Shown here: positions 1 through 13,080 of the stretch, in pieces
Layout: each line of letters opens with the position of its first letter
Position numbering within the stretch: position 1 is the first letter of the stretch
Assembly: GCA_949358305.1 (NCBI GenBank)
Contig: OX442318.1
Location: 2,156,501-2,220,500, forward strand
Direction of reading: 5' to 3'
DNA: 64,000 nucleotides
Origin: Strigamia acuminata
Taxonomy: Eukaryota; Arthropoda; Chilopoda; Geophilomorpha; Linotaeniidae
The notes under the pieces: generated by a model
Databases searched by the model: none
The model's input: the letters and a program-made list of their open reading frames with translations, nothing else
What the model was told of the DNA's origin: nothing
Made by a program: the position numbers and the translations under genes

Positions 1-3000
1 GCATCAGAACTTTAGTGACTCCGTCAAACTTCTGAGTATTCCTAGTTACATAAGTGAAGCTTATTTCAAAATGGTAAACCTACATTTCTATTTGTGTAAA
101 TCAAATAAATAAGAAAAATTTTGCAGGGGAAATCACGTATAAATATTCAGATTGGAAATTATGATTCCGTTCTGCAACCCACTGCTCAAGTTTCAAGTTG
201 TAAGTCTTAACACACAATGACCAAACTTAAGTCTAGATTTGTAATTTTTGTAATATCATTTTTGTTTAGCATTGCAGCTTCCATATGGAAATGTTAATTA
301 CAGGATGGTAATCAAACTAAAATTTCCATCCAGTTGCGGCAACTATTACGTAAGTTTTTAATTTAGTCCAGAATATAGAAACATTTATCTTAGCACATTA
401 CAGAATGGAAAGAATTGTATTTTTCTGTTTAATTAAAATTACTATACCTGTTGTTTTTTTTACTATTTCAGGGAATAATAGATCCATCACCAATTAAATA
501 CCATTTTCCTTTTAATGACGGACTGTACATGTCGTTAAATTCACCGGTTGGAAATAAAAATAAATATGTAGCTACATCAAATATCTATAAAGTAAGAAAA
601 CAATGCCCTAACCAAGCTAATCCTGTGTAAACTAACCGATACAACTCGACTCATACTTGACATCTAATTGTGGTTGCAGTATCACTTCATCAACACAAAG
701 CGAAATCCTTGCGAAAACAATTTGCACGACTGTTTTCGTCTTTGCCTCCAGAAAAATCTTAGTTGCAGGTACGTACGCAGTGATATCATATTTTTGTAAA
801 GATAACTGGCAATTATCTGTTCACACTGCAATTTTCCATCTATATTTAACTCATGAATAACAGTGCTGGCCCTGAAATTTGCAAAGCCTGTTCCAAACCC
901 CAAGCACTGACTCTAAAACCCCCCAAAAATTAATTTCTTTGCGAATTTTGTTAGGTTTAGATTTGAAATAGCATTATTGAAAGCTTATATTGTTTGCGGG
1001 CTTTATGCAGTTGCTTGTTGCAACTTGTTCCATTATAATTTCCATGTATTTTTGAAGCACCTGGGTTAGTCTGTCTCTGATAAACAACTGAAATCAATGG
1101 AACTTAACTTAATTTTAGATACCCATTTTATGAGGCAAGACATCTACCAATATGCAATGACACGTATCTAGGAGAACAATATAAGATATGGACCAAATTA
1201 GTCCTTGCACTTAATATAAAGGAATCTTGCAAATGTCTCGATTTGTGTGATGTGACACAACAAAGTATAACGTACGATCAGATTCCTGATTCCCAGTGTA
1301 CCATAGAAGTTGCTGTTGGTAATAAATACGTCCGGACATTGTATCAACGTTATTCCTACGACATAATCTCTTTATTGTGCGACATTGGTGGCAACATTGG
1401 ACTCTATTTCGGAATGTCTTGTTTAACACTCGTCGAATTATTCGTCCACTGCTGCAAAATCCCTTTCATCAAGTTGACCAAACGAACTCAATCAAATTCA
1501 AAGTTGAAAATCAAAATCCAGACAATTCTTAACAGAAAACAAAAAAACCATAATCGATCCTCTCTCAAGAATAAAGGGAAAAACATCCTGTTAATGATTC
1601 TGATTATAATCTCGATTTATAATGTCTACAACTCAATTAATTCTTATTTGGATTATCCATTTGCCAAAACTGTTATTCTGGTTCGAGACGACATTATTAG
1701 TTATCCACTCATTGTCGATTGCCGAGACAAACCCGAGATAACATATGCAAAAACCCAATTGGCCAGAAAACTTAACGCTGATTATCAAAATTACCAACTC
1801 ATTGATCTACTTCATCCATTATCTCTATTTGCTAACAACACACTTAAATTATGGAAAGACTCATCAAATATCAACGGACAATACAGGCATCAACACTTCG
1901 ACCAATGGGAAGAAGTAAGCAACTAAATTTCTCAATCATTTTATCTGCAAGTTTTGTGGGTTGCTCAATCAAATGCCTCAACTATTTCTTCAAGAGCTTG
2001 CGGCAATTGTAAAAAGCATTGTAAAAATTCCCTCGTATTTTTTAAATGTTTACCGATTGCTGGTTGGGAATCCAGTAACAGATTTTTCAACCAAGTTGTG
2101 CACATTACGTTTCGCCTATTTTTCAATTTTCCCACGTTATTCTTAGTTTAAATGAATCTTACATCAGCATGAATTAAATCAATGGGAAATAGAAAATTTA
2201 AGAATCAGAATCTTGCAATTTAGAAACATCAATTTTCCTATTTCAGTATAACAAAATCCATCGTGTAATGAAATTTGCAAATGTATCAGAGTTGTCAACA
2301 GTATTTGGAATCTGCACCGAGTTTAAAAAAGGTATAAAGAAATAAAAGACATTTTTTTCTTCTAATGTTTCAATAAGGGGTTGAAGGAGCTGCATTGATT
2401 GTTCCGATAATCACAATCACTGCATTGTTGAGGACCACACCAGGTCCAAGTGATTATTCTATATGTCACACAACATTTATTTTTATTTTTTTATTCTTTA
2501 ATTATTTATTAATTACTTTTGTTATTTTTTTTAAAATTAAATTAATTATTTATTTTAATTTTTTTTAATATTTACAACCGACTCTCTTTTCCTCAGTTTA
2601 AGCACTCTTCAGCACTGAAAACTCTTTTTCAGACGATTATAAATAAGCATAGAAGCACTGAAGCGATTATTCATGTGATTTGTGTGCATCGTAAGTCACG
2701 TGATAATCACTTCAGAGCAATAATCACTTCAGCGTGTCATTTATGTAACCCCTTAATGTCTACAGCTGTTCTGCCTTATTCTCCAAACGGAAACACCATA
2801 TCATTTCAGTCGATGTCTTATCAGAAATCAAATGTGCATCAACCAGTGAGATATTTAGCGTATTCACTTTTCAGTCTCGATGTTTAATTGATAGTTATCA
2901 TTACAGAACTTCATTTTCCCTCAAAATCAATTTTTTCACCTTAAACACATTATATACATACATCCTGAGAGTAAAGTTCAAATCGATCTTTCACGTCAAA

Positions 3001-3953
3001 CGGTAATTTCTATATTCATAAAAAGTACAATTGCTGAGTCGTTTTGTCCTTTTCAGTTAATTCGAATAAATACGTCGATATCTCCTTGTCAAGCGGACGA
3101 ACTGGTTTCAAAATGTGAACGCGAATGTTATGAATCCAAACTAAAACAACAACCACTAAAATGCAGGTTAGTTAGTCTATTAATAAGATTGGCATTTCTG
3201 GTTATGCAACCTGCAGCAATCATAAAAATTAACACCTTTAAACGTTTTGTAAACGGAAATTAACGTGACGGGTTTATTCAAATTAAAATGTAGGAGCGCT
3301 GGACGCATGCGCATCACAAAATCACACAGTTCAACAATTGACCAATAGAGTAACTTACGTAGAACACTCTAGAAATATTGTGTACACAATCAAAAACTGT
3401 AATTGTTTTAGTCTGTGGCTTTGTTTCTTTAAAGAAACATACAAAATCACAGAAACAGAAACTTTGGCTGCCACCTAATACTACTGTAGTAGTCTTAGTG
3501 AAAACTTACAAGTTATCTTAATTCACGATTTGCTGCAAAATTTTAAACTGCTTAGGAACTTGATTACTTACATGTGCTTTAAAATGAATGAATGCTTTTA
3601 ATTATTTTTCTATTAGATTACCGTTTATGGAAAAGAGTAAACTACCTCTCTGCGTAACTGCAGAAACTGCTAAACAAACCGTCAAAATGTACTTTGAATC
3701 CCAATTCGAGACAGATCCTAAAAAAGACTGCAAATGTTTGATACGCTGTGAAGAAACAATATTCCTACCGACAATAGAATACGAAGATATTGGAAAGAAG
3801 AACGAAATAAAATACAGTATTGAAAGCAACATCCGAGAAGTAATTGAAGAACAGAGAACAATTACCATTGTGAAACTACTCTGTCAAATCGGATCGATTT
3901 TTGCTATTTTAACCGGTCTCTCGCTCTTTGGACTTGTTGAATTTTTCATTTAA
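1..3953 (+). CDS. Gene A: two-module DEG/ENaC-like channel (5' end off-window)
   Basis: Exons by GT-AG and homology to gene B: 1-73 (end of exon 1), 127-199, 270-349, 472-591, 680-768, 1119-1914, 2247-2331, 2766-2845, 2907-3002, 3057-3166, 3617-3953 (stop TAA). All junction phases agree with genes B-D. Product: integral membrane protein of the DEG/ENaC sodium channel family. Exon 6 encodes CKCLDLC, then TM2 with filter G-M-S, a roughly 43-residue Lys-rich linker, and a new TM1 followed by YPLIVDC. Exon 10 begins the cysteine-rich part of module 2, and exon 11 has CKCLIRC and a terminal TM2 with filter G-L-S. Exon 4 has six more codons than in gene B. Ion selectivity and ligand cannot be read from sequence. 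The family is secure; the two-module fusion is seen directly in exon 6. Confidence 0.85.
2372..2757. mobile_element. MITE-like insertion in gene A intron 7
   Basis: Gene B intron 7 is only 52 nt, while gene A intron 7 carries an extra block of about 380 bp. Its ends read TAAGGGGTT and AACCCCTTA in inverted orientation, next to TTAA-like bases. The interior is AT-rich with scattered GATAATCAC inverted motifs and no coding sequence. Exact ends are inferred by comparison with B. Confidence 0.5.
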
Positions 3954-4740
3954 TTCCAAAGTACGAATGAATTTCAAACCGCTAAAGCTTAAATCATTTT
4001 TTTTAATAACAAATGTATTGACACTATTCATGTTATTCAACACAACTACTCTAAAACTTTTCAATCGTTTATGCAATTCTAATATTTCACTTTTGCTATC
4101 AGTATTAGTCTGTGGTGAGAGAAGTAAGAAATGTGTCTGTGCACATTGGGTTGTTGTTAATACATTGTTGATTCCCAGGGGTGTTTAAGCACCATCTCTT
4201 GATTGGAAATCTTTTCCATCGTGACATTGTGAGGTTTGCTTGTGAGCTTGTGATTAGGTTAAGGTTTGCCAACAACTGGAGTTGGCACCAATCGTTATTT
4301 CTATTGCTGACGCTGGTTTACATTTCTGCCAAAAAGAAAATCTCCTCTTAGGACGTAGTTCTACAGCAATAACCAATTTAGACATAAATTTCGGCACAAA
4401 TTGCACATCTATTCATTATTGTAACTGTTTTAGTGTTATTCACCACAAATTTAACCATCAACACATTTAAATAATAATATCTGATTGTTCCGCAATTAGT
4501 GCGTACCAGCATTGTAGGTCAACTTGCTCAAAAATAACAATATTTTGGATTAAACCTACTTCAATCTTTGCAATTACTGCACAAAAATCATCAAACAAAT
4601 GCCCACAAGCTTCCCAAAATTACACTTCTTCGAAAATACTCACACAAAAACATAATTCATTTCAAGATTGGTTCTTGGTTACCCACGAGTGGATCTTCTT
4701 TCTGCCTCCATTTAAATGTAGGCCCGCACTTATTGAGTCG
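3954..4740. other. 3' flank of gene A, shared with gene B flank
   Basis: I see no gene here. From about 4390 the sequence matches the flank of gene B near 36590 (for example CACATCTATTCATTATTGTA in both), and the block near 4670 resembles the flanks of genes B, C and D. It is therefore part of the ancestral tandem duplication unit. Confidence 0.6.
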
Positions 4741-6480
4741 TTTGAAAATCGTTTGAAGGTCGTTTGGGAGTCGTTTGAAAGTTGCTTGGAGGTCATTTAT
4801 CGTACTGCCTCATTTAAACGCCCGAGCGTTTAATCTTTTTTTTGGGCCGACCCCCTCCCGGTAAAGTCGATTCGAGGCGGCACACGGTGCAATAAACGCC
4901 ATCCAACTCCCGGCGTTTATTCGGGCCCGGCGTCTAAATGAGGCAGTACGGTAAATATTGTTTAGGAATCATTTAAGAGTCATTTGAAATTCGTTTGGAA
5001 GTCATTGAAGGTCATTTAAAGGTTACCTGAAGGTTGTTTAAGGGTCTGAAGGTCGTTTAAAAATTACTAAAGGTCGTTTGAAGATCATTTGAAGGTCATT
5101 GAAGGGCGTTTGGAGGTAATTGAAAGTTGTTTGGAGGTCATTGAAGGTCAATTGAAAGTCGTTTGGAGGTCATTGAAGGTTGTTTGAAGGTCATTGAAGA
5201 TTGTTTGGAGATCATTTATAGGTTGTTTGAGGTCCTTTGGAGGTCATTTGAAGGTCATTGAAGGTTATCATTTGAAGGTTGTTTGGAGGTCATTAAAGGT
5301 TATTTGAAGGTCGTTTGGAAGTTATTGAAGGTTTTTTAGAGTTGTTTGAAGGTTGTTTGAGGATCGTTTGAAGGTCGTTTGAGGTCATTAAAGGTCATTT
5401 GGAGGTCATTGAAGGTCATTTGAAAGTCGTTTGGAGGTCATCTGAAGGTCATTTGTAGGTCGTTTGCAGGTTGTTGGAGGTTGTTTGAATGTCATTGAAG
5501 ATTGTTTGGAGATCGTTTATAGGTTGTTTGAGGCCCTTTGGAGGTTATTTGAAGGTCATTGAAGGTTATCATTTGAAGGTTGTTTGGAGGTCATTAAAGG
5601 TTATTTGAAGGTCGTTTGGAAGTTATTGAAGAGTTTTTTAAGGTTGTTTGAAGGTTGTTTGAGGATCGTTTGAAGGTTGTTTGAGGATCGTTTGAAGGTT
5701 GTTTGAGATCATTAAAGGTCATTTGGAGGTCATTGAAGGTCATTTAAAAGTCGTTTGGAGGTCATCTAAAGGTCATTTGGGGGTCATTGAAAGTCATTTG
5801 TAGGTCGTTTGAAGATCATCTGAAGGTCGTTTGGAGGTCATTGAAGGTCATTTGTAGGTCGTTTGCAGGTTGTTGGAGGTTGTTTGAATGTCATTGAAGA
5901 TTGTTTGGAGATCGTTTATAGGTTGTTTGAGGTCCTTTAGAGGTTATTTGAAGGTCATTGAAGGTTATCATTTGAAGGTTGTTTGGAGGTCATTAAAGGT
6001 TATTTGAAGGTCGTTTGGAAGTTATTAAAGGGTTTTTTAAGGTTGTTTGAAGGTTGTTTGAGGATCGTTTGAAGGTTGTTTGAGGTCATTAAAGGTCATT
6101 TGGAGGTCATTGAAGGTCATTTAAAAGTCGTTTGGAGGTCATCTAAAGGTCATTTGGGGGTCATTGAAAGTCATTTGTAGGTCGTTTGAAGATCATCTGA
6201 AGGTCGTTTGAGGGTCATTGACGGTCATTTGTAGGTCGTTTGCAGGTTGTTTGAGGTCATTTAAAGGTCGTTTGTAGTCATTGAAGGTCATTTGAAGGTC
6301 GTTTGAGGATGATTGAAGGTCATTTGGGGGTCATTGAAGGTTGTTTGAAAGTTGTTTGAGTCTTTTGAAGGTCGTTTGAAGGTTGCTTAAAGGTCATTGA
6401 AGGTTGTTTGAAGGTTGTTTGAGGGTCGTTTGAAGGTTGTTTGGGGATTGTTTGAAGATAATTTGAAGGTCGTTTGAGAC
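4741..6480. repeat. Degenerate minisatellite, GGTCGTTTGAA-type units
   Basis: About 1.7 kb built from short variants of GAAGGTCGTTTG, GGTCATTTGAA and GGTTGTTTGAGG. A higher-order pattern is visible: a longer segment starting AGATTGTTTGGAGATC recurs near 5207, 5509 and 5899, so spacing is about 300 and 390 bp. The array starts in the shared gene flank and interrupts the homology with genes B-D. No open frame of note. Confidence 0.9.
4803..4948. mobile_element. Small foldback element inside the minisatellite
   Basis: GC-rich island whose ends are inverted copies, TACTGCCTCATTTAAACGCC and its near complement ending GGCAGTA. About 146 bp, non-coding, so a MITE-like element. A related sequence lies upstream of gene D near 51024-51102. 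Confidence 0.6.
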
Positions 6481-7986
6481 CAAAAAAGTAGAGTTAACTA
6501 CCTGAAGCTGTAAATAATCAACAAAACTTGCAAAAACATACAGCCTCTCCATCAATGCATGTTCCTTCTGTGGTTTATGTTTAGATTTAGGTTAGTCGAT
6601 GGATGCCTCTGCCTAAACGTCCCACCATATGAAGACACCGAAAATGTATTTATACACAACAGTAATCTTTGTACAAACAATTTGCAAGATGTATTTAAGC
6701 CAAAAGCAGACACAACCACTCCATCAATGCATGCTATAGTTTTCACCACACCAGTAGTAATTTATCCTTAATCTTTGATTCTATCAAAAATGTTTTTAAT
6801 ATTGTATGTATTTAAATCTAAATGTATCTAATTTTGTAATTTAAATCTAAAAGTATTCAAACTTGTGATTTAAATCTAAATGTATTTAATCTTCCCTTCA
6901 TTTAAATGTAAAATCTTTCATCTGCAATATAAGTTTGGTTAACCAGTGGTCGCAGCAACTGAACTGTTTCAATGGCTGTAAACCACTTTTAAAAGCACTC
7001 TCTCTCTCTCTCCTCATTTGTGAATTGCTTCTGCTGGGAATGGCCTCGGATTCCAGCAGAGCACATCTCATCAACAGGAGAATATCTTAGTTGTAACATC
7101 ATTTGTAATATTGTGTGAATCGTAATAATAAACTTAATGATAAAGAAAACAAGTTTTTACAAATGTCCTTACCTTCAATCTGACTATTCCAAATTGATAA
7201 CAAAAATACAAAAAGTCTCTTTTCCCCCATCAATCTAATTAATAATAATAATAGTAATTTGAATTCATTCTCGACCATTACTCAGTTTGTGACATTGCCA
7301 ACACATGCACTATGCACTGAAACAGAGCAGAAAATCCAGTTTTCTGCCCAGTATTTTCTGCTATGACGTCACTTCCTCTTATTTGAGCAGAAAATAGGGA
7401 GCAGAAAAAATAGACCGTTGCAGAAAACCTCATAAGCCAATCAGATAATTTTCTGCCCAGTGATGTCATATTGTCCTTTGGTCACTTCTGCAATCTGTGA
7501 CTTTTGTGCCAAATTTGTGCAAAATGGCTCCCCAAAATTGTCTTTCTTTTTTTGATGTACTATTCGTTTATTACGAATGAAATTAGCAGATAGAATTACG
7601 AATAAAGCAGTGTTTGCATTGTTGACATCCATTTTTAAAATGACTTATGGGATATTTTTTGCAATACTTTTCTGCCCACTTTTCTGCCAGATGGGAACAA
7701 ACAGCAAAAAAGATAAATTTTCAGCCCTCAAAATTTTCTGCTGACAGAATTCAGTCGAGTGGGAAAATAGCATTATTTGTATATCACTTGCAATATAGCC
7801 AATTGACAAGTAACCACTGATGACACACTGTAGGTAAATTCCAGGGATAGACATACCCAGGGTGACCGTTCGCCTGGTCACTTGAAAATTTTTACCGGCC
7901 GCCTGAATTCTTAGCCTGTATTTGAACAGAAACAATTGCCCATTTAAAATTAATTCGTAAAAAAAATAAAACCCTTTATACAGGAT
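6481..7986. other. Gene-free AT-rich stretch
   Basis: No supported gene. Contains a short (CT)n tract near 6997-7012 and repeated TTTTCTGCCCA / GCAGAAAA motifs in both orientations between about 7330 and 7760, suggesting an old foldback that I could not delimit. Confidence 0.4.
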
Positions 7987-7995
7987 GATGCAGAG

Positions 7996-9148
7996 GGGCG
8001 CATTTAGAGTCGCAAAAATGGGAATCGCGAATCCCGGAAACGCAAATTTTTTTTTTGTTTGGTAAAGTGTCGCGAATTTCGTATAACGCTAGGTACTGTG
8101 TCGCGAATCCGTGAATCCGCGAATCCGTAAATCGCAAAATTCGCGAATTTCTCGATTCGTTCATAATCGCGAATTCGTGAATCGCGAATAGTTGCTGGGA
8201 GTTACCGTACCGTATACAAGAAGAAAAAACACCAAATTCTGTTTTTACACGGTCTTTTTACACGGTTTTATTTCAACACGGTACAGAAAAGTAATTAAAT
8301 TCTGTTTTTACACGATTTATTTGATATAACGGCTTTTTTATAAAGATTTTTAATAAAGTACACAGTAGTTTTGCATTCAAAAGTCCCGTTTTTGGTGTTT
8401 GTGTTTCTTTTAACATCACAAAACAAAAACACAAATAACTAAAACAGTTATAAAACTACTTTTTGAATGCAGCTAATTTCTTTTTATGCACGTTTTCATT
8501 TTCTGGAACATATCTACGTATTAAAACAGAATTGAGTGTACTTATTATGTACGTAGTTTCCATGCTAATATTTGCTTACATTAATGATGTCTCTCGACGT
8601 ATTACACAACCACAAAATAAATAAATAACTAGTACTTAGTACTTACACAAAAATTATTATTATTATAAATTATAATTTTACTACCGAAAAATTCTATAAA
8701 TACTGTCATACTAATTTCTAACCCAATGAAACAATAATAATCCGAGGAAATTTTGATTCTCAACAATCGTCGGCTGACAGCCAACAATCGTCGACTGACG
8801 ACCAAAAATCGTCGGCTGACGACCAAAAATCGTCGGCTGACGGTCGATTTTTGGTTGTCAGCGGACGGTCGAAAGTCAACAGCTGACGGCCGAAAGTCGA
8901 CAGTCGTCGGATGCGACAGTCGATGGCTGTAAGGGGAACTACACCGATTCGCGATTACACCGATTCGCGATTACACCGATTCGCGATTACACCGATTCGC
9001 GATTACACCGATTCGCGATTACACCGATTCGCGATTCTGGGATTCGCGAATGTGCCATTTCGCGATGTAATTCTATGAATTCAGCAATCGCTAATTTCGC
9101 GATTGCTGAAATTCGCGATTTCCATTTTCGCGACAATAGCGCCACCCC
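7996..9148. mobile_element. Foldback element rich in GATTCGCGA, with flanking direct repeat
   Basis: The two ends are inverted relatives: GGGCGC...GTCGCAAAAATGGGAATCGCGA on the left, and on the right the complement of GGTGGCGCTATTGTCGCGAA. The 9-bp word GATGCAGAG occurs immediately outside both ends (7987-7995 and 9149-9157), as expected for a target-site duplication. The interior holds further GATTCGCGAAT palindromes and a block of TCGTCGGCTGACG repeats at about 8765-8900. No transposase frame is present, so it is non-autonomous. Confidence 0.6.
8941..9036. repeat. 16-bp tandem repeat, six copies
   Basis: ACACCGATTCGCGATT is repeated six times head to tail without visible change, within the foldback element. 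The near-perfect copies suggest recent expansion. Confidence 0.9.
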
Positions 9149-9344
9149 GATGCAGAGAGACCTGATGATCTTGAAAATGTAATTACACTGTAATTGATTA
9201 CAATTTTTATGTGAAACTAAAACCATTTTATAGAGTTTGAAATGTCATTTTTATGTCTGGAAAATTATATCACTCAGATTTGTTTCTTCGTTCCGCACAC
9301 TCATGCGCTGATGCGCCATCCGTTGCTCCGTGACCACTGAAATT

Positions 9345-9714
9345 GTGTTGGTTCAAAATACCAAAGATTGCTTTGGTATTTTCACTGGTCTCTCAATATT
9401 TTCTCTCGTAGAATATTTCATTCAATTCAAAATTACTCTTCAAAATCTCTTCCTTTCACTTTTCACAAACATTTTATTTGTATTTTATAAAAACATTAGA
9501 TGCGTTTATTTTCTTCTTTTAGGACATGGGAAATGACGTAACACACGTCATCCAAAAGGTCCTTTTGCAAAAGTTAGCAATCGGATCACTTTTCTTTTCT
9601 TCCTTTTGGATTTTCCGTTTGGTTAGTGACTCGATCTGCGCATTGTTAGATGAAACGAACATTTTGAACGTAACCCGAATTCAAAATATAGTAACTGCAT
9701 TCAAAAACTAAAAT
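9345..9714 (+). pseudogene. Relic of a DEG/ENaC-like TM2 exon
   Basis: The translation of 9375-9420 gives GIFTGLSIFSLVEYFI, closely matching the terminal TM2 of genes A and B including the G-L-S filter, but the upstream ectodomain part is missing. A following open stretch (9526-9711), preceded by a TTTTAG acceptor-like sequence, encodes one hydrophobic helix (residues near LAIGSLFFSSFWIF) and may be a diverged TM1-like exon. That second part is a guess. Confidence 0.5.
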
Positions 9715-11356
9715 ATTTTGTGTTTTACTTCAATTTTAAAACAAAAATGACATCATTTCCTGTTTAAACCCATGTTAAAACTTAAAATACACTTAAACTA
9801 AAATTCTTATTTTTATTTTTGAATGCAGCTACTGTTAGATAATTAAACACACAACTTGTGCCACGTATTCAAGCAGCGGCAACATATAAGCTTATTAAGC
9901 TATATTCATCACTTTCTCAACGTTGAGAAATGCCAACTGATAAGTGACCATTCATCAAACACAATGCTGCTAAATTCGGAAATAGAATTTTTCAATGGTA
10001 TCAATCGGTTTCCCTGTTACTCAACACAATAAATTGTAAAAGAAACTAAATAAATACCTCGTTAAATCACTGATATTATCCAGTCTGTGCCTAAACTCCT
10101 CTTTGGGCAATTTGAAATTTCATCATTTTCTCAATCTCGCGTCTTATCACTTCATTGGCGCATCATTATTTCTGCTACATTGTTTAATCACCAGACAATG
10201 TCCGATAATTCACACCATCAACTAAAAAACAAATACAAATACAAATTAGCATACATTTTAGTCAATCAACTTATTTTATTGGGTAAAATTAAGATTACTA
10301 GCCCCATTATCAAACAATAACGATCATCCTTTACGGGCAGATTGACTGATTCAATGTGTAGGACAAGCCTGACATCACGAATAGCCCAGATTGCGGCATT
10401 AGATTATTCAATGCCTCTCACAACTGATAATTTCACTCTTACTCACGTTTTCGTCTAGTTTGCTGCCCACTCGAGCCTATCAGGAAATCGTGTTTGAGAA
10501 TTCTGTCACCCGGTGGCGACACTAACTATGTTTGCGGCGACACTGATGGTTAAAATATTAAGCTATAGATTTTAATTAGTTTTTGCTTTTCTTCTTTTTT
10601 AACGTTACATTTCAATAAATTAGGCAATAAAAGTGGCATTTTGAATTTTCAATGCTATGTCATTCCTTACTTATGACCAAACCAATTATTTCCCCAACAT
10701 TTATCAACACAGAATTTTGTTTACCTGACAACGAATGAGTCGTCTGGATCTTCATTCCGTCGTTGCGGAATTAAAAACGGGAACAGCCTAGAAATAAATT
10801 TACAATGAGATTTAATCAGTGGACTTGTTAGGATTTTATAAGAGATGATAATGCAATTACAAACACAGCCATTAAAAACTATACGGTCACAAGCGACGGC
10901 CATTACTTACAAGCTACGGACCAGACCGGTTGTGATAATCAATCCCGCAGCATTTCCAGAATTAAAATTTTCATTTTTGGTTACGAGTTAAAAAACCGTA
11001 ATAAACATATATTTTTAATAAGAATTTTTGTTCTTTAAAAGTGTAAATTGGTGAGATTGGTTTAATAAATTGATCGCATTTAAAACTCGATATTAGTGTT
11101 ATATTCCGCCACTAATTGGCACTGCGATCTGTGATAGCACAATGTTTCCTTTTGTCTTCAATTTGAATTAATTAATTAATCCAGTTTAAATTTAGAAATT
11201 TACAAACATTTATAAAAATATACAAGTATGAAACCTGTAGCTGTTCATCATTGATTTCTGCACGCGGGTAACGTCAAATAATGTTAATCGATGTTGCCAT
11301 TGGTTACCAGGAAGAAAATACAACTGTGGCCACTACATCTGGCGGTAGTTTGGCAC
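9715..11356. other. Gene-free flank
   Basis: No gene is supported. From about 10905 onward the sequence is homologous to 37245 onward, the block downstream of gene B. Confidence 0.4.
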
Positions 11357-11360
11357 ATAT

Positions 11361-12765
11361 TGTGGTGACCCTGAGTCGTTATTTATTAGTTTTATATGTT
11401 TTTAGTAAATAAATAGTCACCACGGAAGAAATTAAATATTGCCGAATATTTTGTATAGTGTTGTTTATTTTTAGTTTGGCACACGCCAAACTACACTGAG
11501 TAATTAGGGGAGAAAACCTCCCCTAACACGGTTCACCCCAATATTAGCTGGGGTGAGATCGCTAATTAACCGCTTAGTGAAGCAAAATTGCTTTGTTTCA
11601 CTAAATTACGCTGTCTGCACAGCATCCGCCGCGCAGAAGTGAAGCGTGCCAAGCACACTCCACCCTTCCCATAGCCAACGGTTATGGTGTAATACTAACG
11701 GCTTTTGGCGCAGCAAAATCCCTTTGTTGTGCCAAAATTAGTAATCTGCACATATTTGGTGCGCAGATTTCGAGAGTGCATAAAAACCCAAATTTTGGCG
11801 GTTTGGCCCACTCTTGACACTGACACACCAACAACAAACACCCAAATGATCATCGCTACGAACTTCAAACACAAGGATTCTAGTGCTGACCGGGTTACAC
11901 GTTTTGGTGAGTTAAGAGACATTGCTGTTTCCACTGAATAAATTCGGTGAAACCAGCCACATTTGCGTACAGAACACGAATTTCGGGTAACGCCCAAAAA
12001 ACTCCGCTCACCGTCGCCACCGAGTCCCGTTGACTTGTTCCGAGACTCGCCATCGCCGGTCGAGCAAACCGTCGCCGTGAACTATCGTGAGACGACAGTG
12101 AACCACCTGCGAGCTTTACTCCGGAGTTCACTGTTTAATCGCCATCGAACGAGCGAAGGAAATTTGTGCCTGCTCGTTGTTGATAATTGTGAGTCCCGTT
12201 GACTCGTTCCGAGACTCATCGTCGTCGTCAACGGCAAAACTTCTCGTAGAGAACCATCGCCGATATCTGTAAACCACCTGCGAGCTTTACTCCGGAGTTT
12301 ACAGATAGAAAGTCATCGTTTTCAGCGAGAAATAATATTTCTCAGGCGAGTCCGACTCGTCATTTTCCGAGCGCAACAAATAGCCGTTTGTTGCGCGCCA
12401 AATACTCGCGCCCAACGATCAACCGTCGTTGTCGGCGCCTTCCCTTTGTTACAAGTGAGCTTAACCGTTCACTTGACTCATTTTCCTCCCTTTCTTTATT
12501 CGTATCTCTAGTTTTAACCACTAAATTCATTTAATCTTTCTATTAATTCTCATTTTATATTTCAAACAATTATATTGTAAATTTCATTTAATAAAATTCA
12601 TTTATCATTTTTATTCAATTCAAACCGTTGTTCTCATTTCACTAAAAATTACCCCTAGACACCATTTTACAGCCAGCCGAGTACAGAGTGTAAGACCTAT
12701 CCACGGCATCTCACTTGCGAACTATCTAGACAACAGGTCTAGATAGAAATCCCGGAGTCGCAACA
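11361..12765 (+). mobile_element. Solo LTR (Gypsy-related) with 4-bp TSD
   Basis: Begins TGTGGTGACCC and ends GTCGCAACA (TG...CA), and is flanked by ATAT on both sides (11357-11360, 12766-12769). The homologous block downstream of gene B (about 37700-37712) lacks it, giving an empty site. Its first bases match the 5' end of the full Gypsy element LTR read on its own strand, so the two are related families in opposite orientation. Length 1405 bp. Open frames inside are short and non-coding. Confidence 0.8.
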
Positions 12766-12906
12766 ATATGCTTCGATCGGTTCTCCACTCTCCACATCGA
12801 TTTCCAGACGGAGAACGGTCAAGGCTAAATATTACATTGCTTTCAAACACTTGTTTTAAAATTCGATTTAAAATTAAAACTATTCTGTTTGGATATATCA
12901 GCATCT

Positions 12907-13075
12907 TAGACCGTTTTTGATAAATATTTCTTCGTTTTAAACCTTTTTTGATAAATATTTCTTCATTTTAGACCTTATTTGATAAATATTTCTTCATTTT
13001 AGACCTTTTTTGATAAATATTTCTTCATTTTAGACCTTTTTTGATAAATATTTCTTCATTCTAGACCTTTTTTAA
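12907..13075. repeat. 31-bp tandem repeat, about 5.5 copies
   Basis: The unit contains GACCTTTTTTGATAAATAT followed by TTCTTCATTTTA. The same repeat has about 16 copies in the duplicated block downstream of gene B, so copy number changed after duplication. Confidence 0.9.
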
Positions 13076-13080
13076 TGGAT

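Noticed and set aside
3602-3868. Minus-strand ORFs opposite exon 11 of genes A-D
   Set aside because: Shadows of the channel exon; the plus strand carries conserved motifs and splice sites.
8941-9036. CRISPR-like array
   Set aside because: Direct tandem repeats without spacers, in animal DNA.
11705-12202. Short ORFs in the 11361-12765 region
   Set aside because: Inside a solo LTR, overlapping on both strands, no recognisable domain.
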